Part shown: positions 5,046 through 5,417 of the stretch, one piece after another | Numbering within the stretch: position 1 is the first letter of the stretch | Layout of the letters: the number at the start of each line of letters is the position of its first letter | Origin: an uncultured Bacilli bacterium | GTDB taxonomy: Bacteria > Bacillota_I > Bacilli_A > RF39 > UBA660 | DNA: 5,417 nucleotides | Assembly (NCBI GenBank): GCA_944372315.1 | Contig: CALVYX010000068.1 | Location: forward strand, 1 to 5,417 | Direction: 5' to 3' | Notes under the pieces: generated by a model | Seen by the model: the letters and a program-made list of their open reading frames with translations, nothing else | Told to the model about the DNA's origin: nothing | The model's database searches: none | Made by a program: the position numbers and the translations under genes

Positions 5046-5417
5046 ATGTATAGAGTAAAAAGGATAATAACCAAAAGAAGAATATTTACAGTATCAATAA
5101 TATTAGTAATATTTGTCATGAGCTTAGGATATGCAACCCTAAGTCAATATATAGAACTAGATGGAATGGCAAGTATCGATAGAAGTTGGATAGTAAAAAT
5201 AACCAATGTAACAAGCACAGTAACCAATAATGCAACAAGTATCAGTAGTAACTATGTAAGTAATACAGTAACATTAAATGCTAATCTACCAACATCCAGT
5301 TCCAGTGTTACTTATACTATTACATTATCTAATCAAGGGAATATTAAAGCAAAACTGAATCAAATCGATGTAATAGAAGAAGGAAATACAAACATTACTT
5401 ATGAAATCACAGGAGTA
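5046..5417 (+). CDS. Signal-anchored surface protein with beta-sandwich-like domain, 5' part (runs off the window)
   Basis: The frame is open from ATG at 5046 to the window end, 124 codons with no stop, so the gene is truncated by the window edge. The ATG is preceded by GGAGTGG (5034-5040) at five bases. A strongly basic start (MYRVKRIITKRR) is followed by a hydrophobic helix at about 13-28 (IFTVSIILVIFVMSLG) and then YATLSQYIELDGMASID, an export signal and mature start that may or may not be cleaved. The outer part is rich in Thr, Ser, Asn and Val. At 86-107 it reads SSVTYTITLSNQGNIKAKLNQI, a pattern typical of extracellular Ig-like or camelysin/TasA-like strands, but I cannot assign a family. 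Codon choice changes within the visible part (see findings). It is likely a cell-surface or fibre-type protein; its full length and C-terminal anchor are not visible. Confidence 0.85.
   Translation, partial: MYRVKRIITKRRIFTVSIILVIFVMSLGYATLSQYIELDGMASIDRSWIVKITNVTSTVTNNATSISSNYVSNTVTLNANLPTSSSSVTYTITLSNQGNIKAKLNQIDVIEEGNTNITYEITGV

Overview
The window comes from a very AT-rich, Gram-positive-type genome. Strong AAGGAGG-type ribosome binding sites, sigma-A-like promoters, intrinsic terminators with short U-tracts, a possible sortase-type cell-wall signal and signal-anchored surface proteins all point to Bacillota. The style best fits an uncultured, gut-type Bacilli/RF39-like lineage, but that placement is inference. 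Trp is encoded by TGG, the complete longer genes end in TAA, and no TGA is read as sense, so the standard code applies rather than the Mycoplasma code.

Layout: (1) 3-431, the 3' part of greA (transcript cleavage factor), closed by a hairpin terminator. (2) 528-1175, a secreted acidic protein of unknown function with its own promoter, a signal peptide and a C-terminal anchor resembling a variant sortase signal. (3) 1176-1742, a 567-base stretch with no long ORF but much structure. It holds a perfect 14-bp stem terminator usable in both directions, an unlisted 39-codon minus-strand ORF for a one-helix membrane peptide, two minus-strand promoter candidates, a short SD+GTG leader, several hairpins, and a dyad midway between the minus-strand promoter and the tig promoter. 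(4) 1743-3005, tig (trigger factor), monocistronic with its own promoter and terminator. (5) 3071-3574 and 3584-4945, a two-gene operon of a single-pass membrane protein with two extracytoplasmic cysteines and a phosphomannomutase/phosphoglucomutase. (6) 5046 to the end, the start of a signal-anchored surface protein, transcribed from a promoter with an unusual G-rich spacer.

The genes do not form one pathway. greA and tig are housekeeping genes of transcription and protein folding. The mutase supplies sugar-1-phosphates for envelope glycans. Three proteins (528, 3071, 5046) are exported or membrane-anchored. Each unit is compactly insulated, with terminator, promoter and ribosome binding site packed into about 65-100 bases. 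In three genes the -10 box lies exactly 23 bases before the ATG.

No mobile element, CRISPR array, tRNA or rRNA was seen. The most interesting part is the 1209-1742 minus-strand locus divergent from tig. It looks like a regulated small-peptide or small-RNA locus, or the remnant of a decayed gene. Nothing in the sequence proves a new system.
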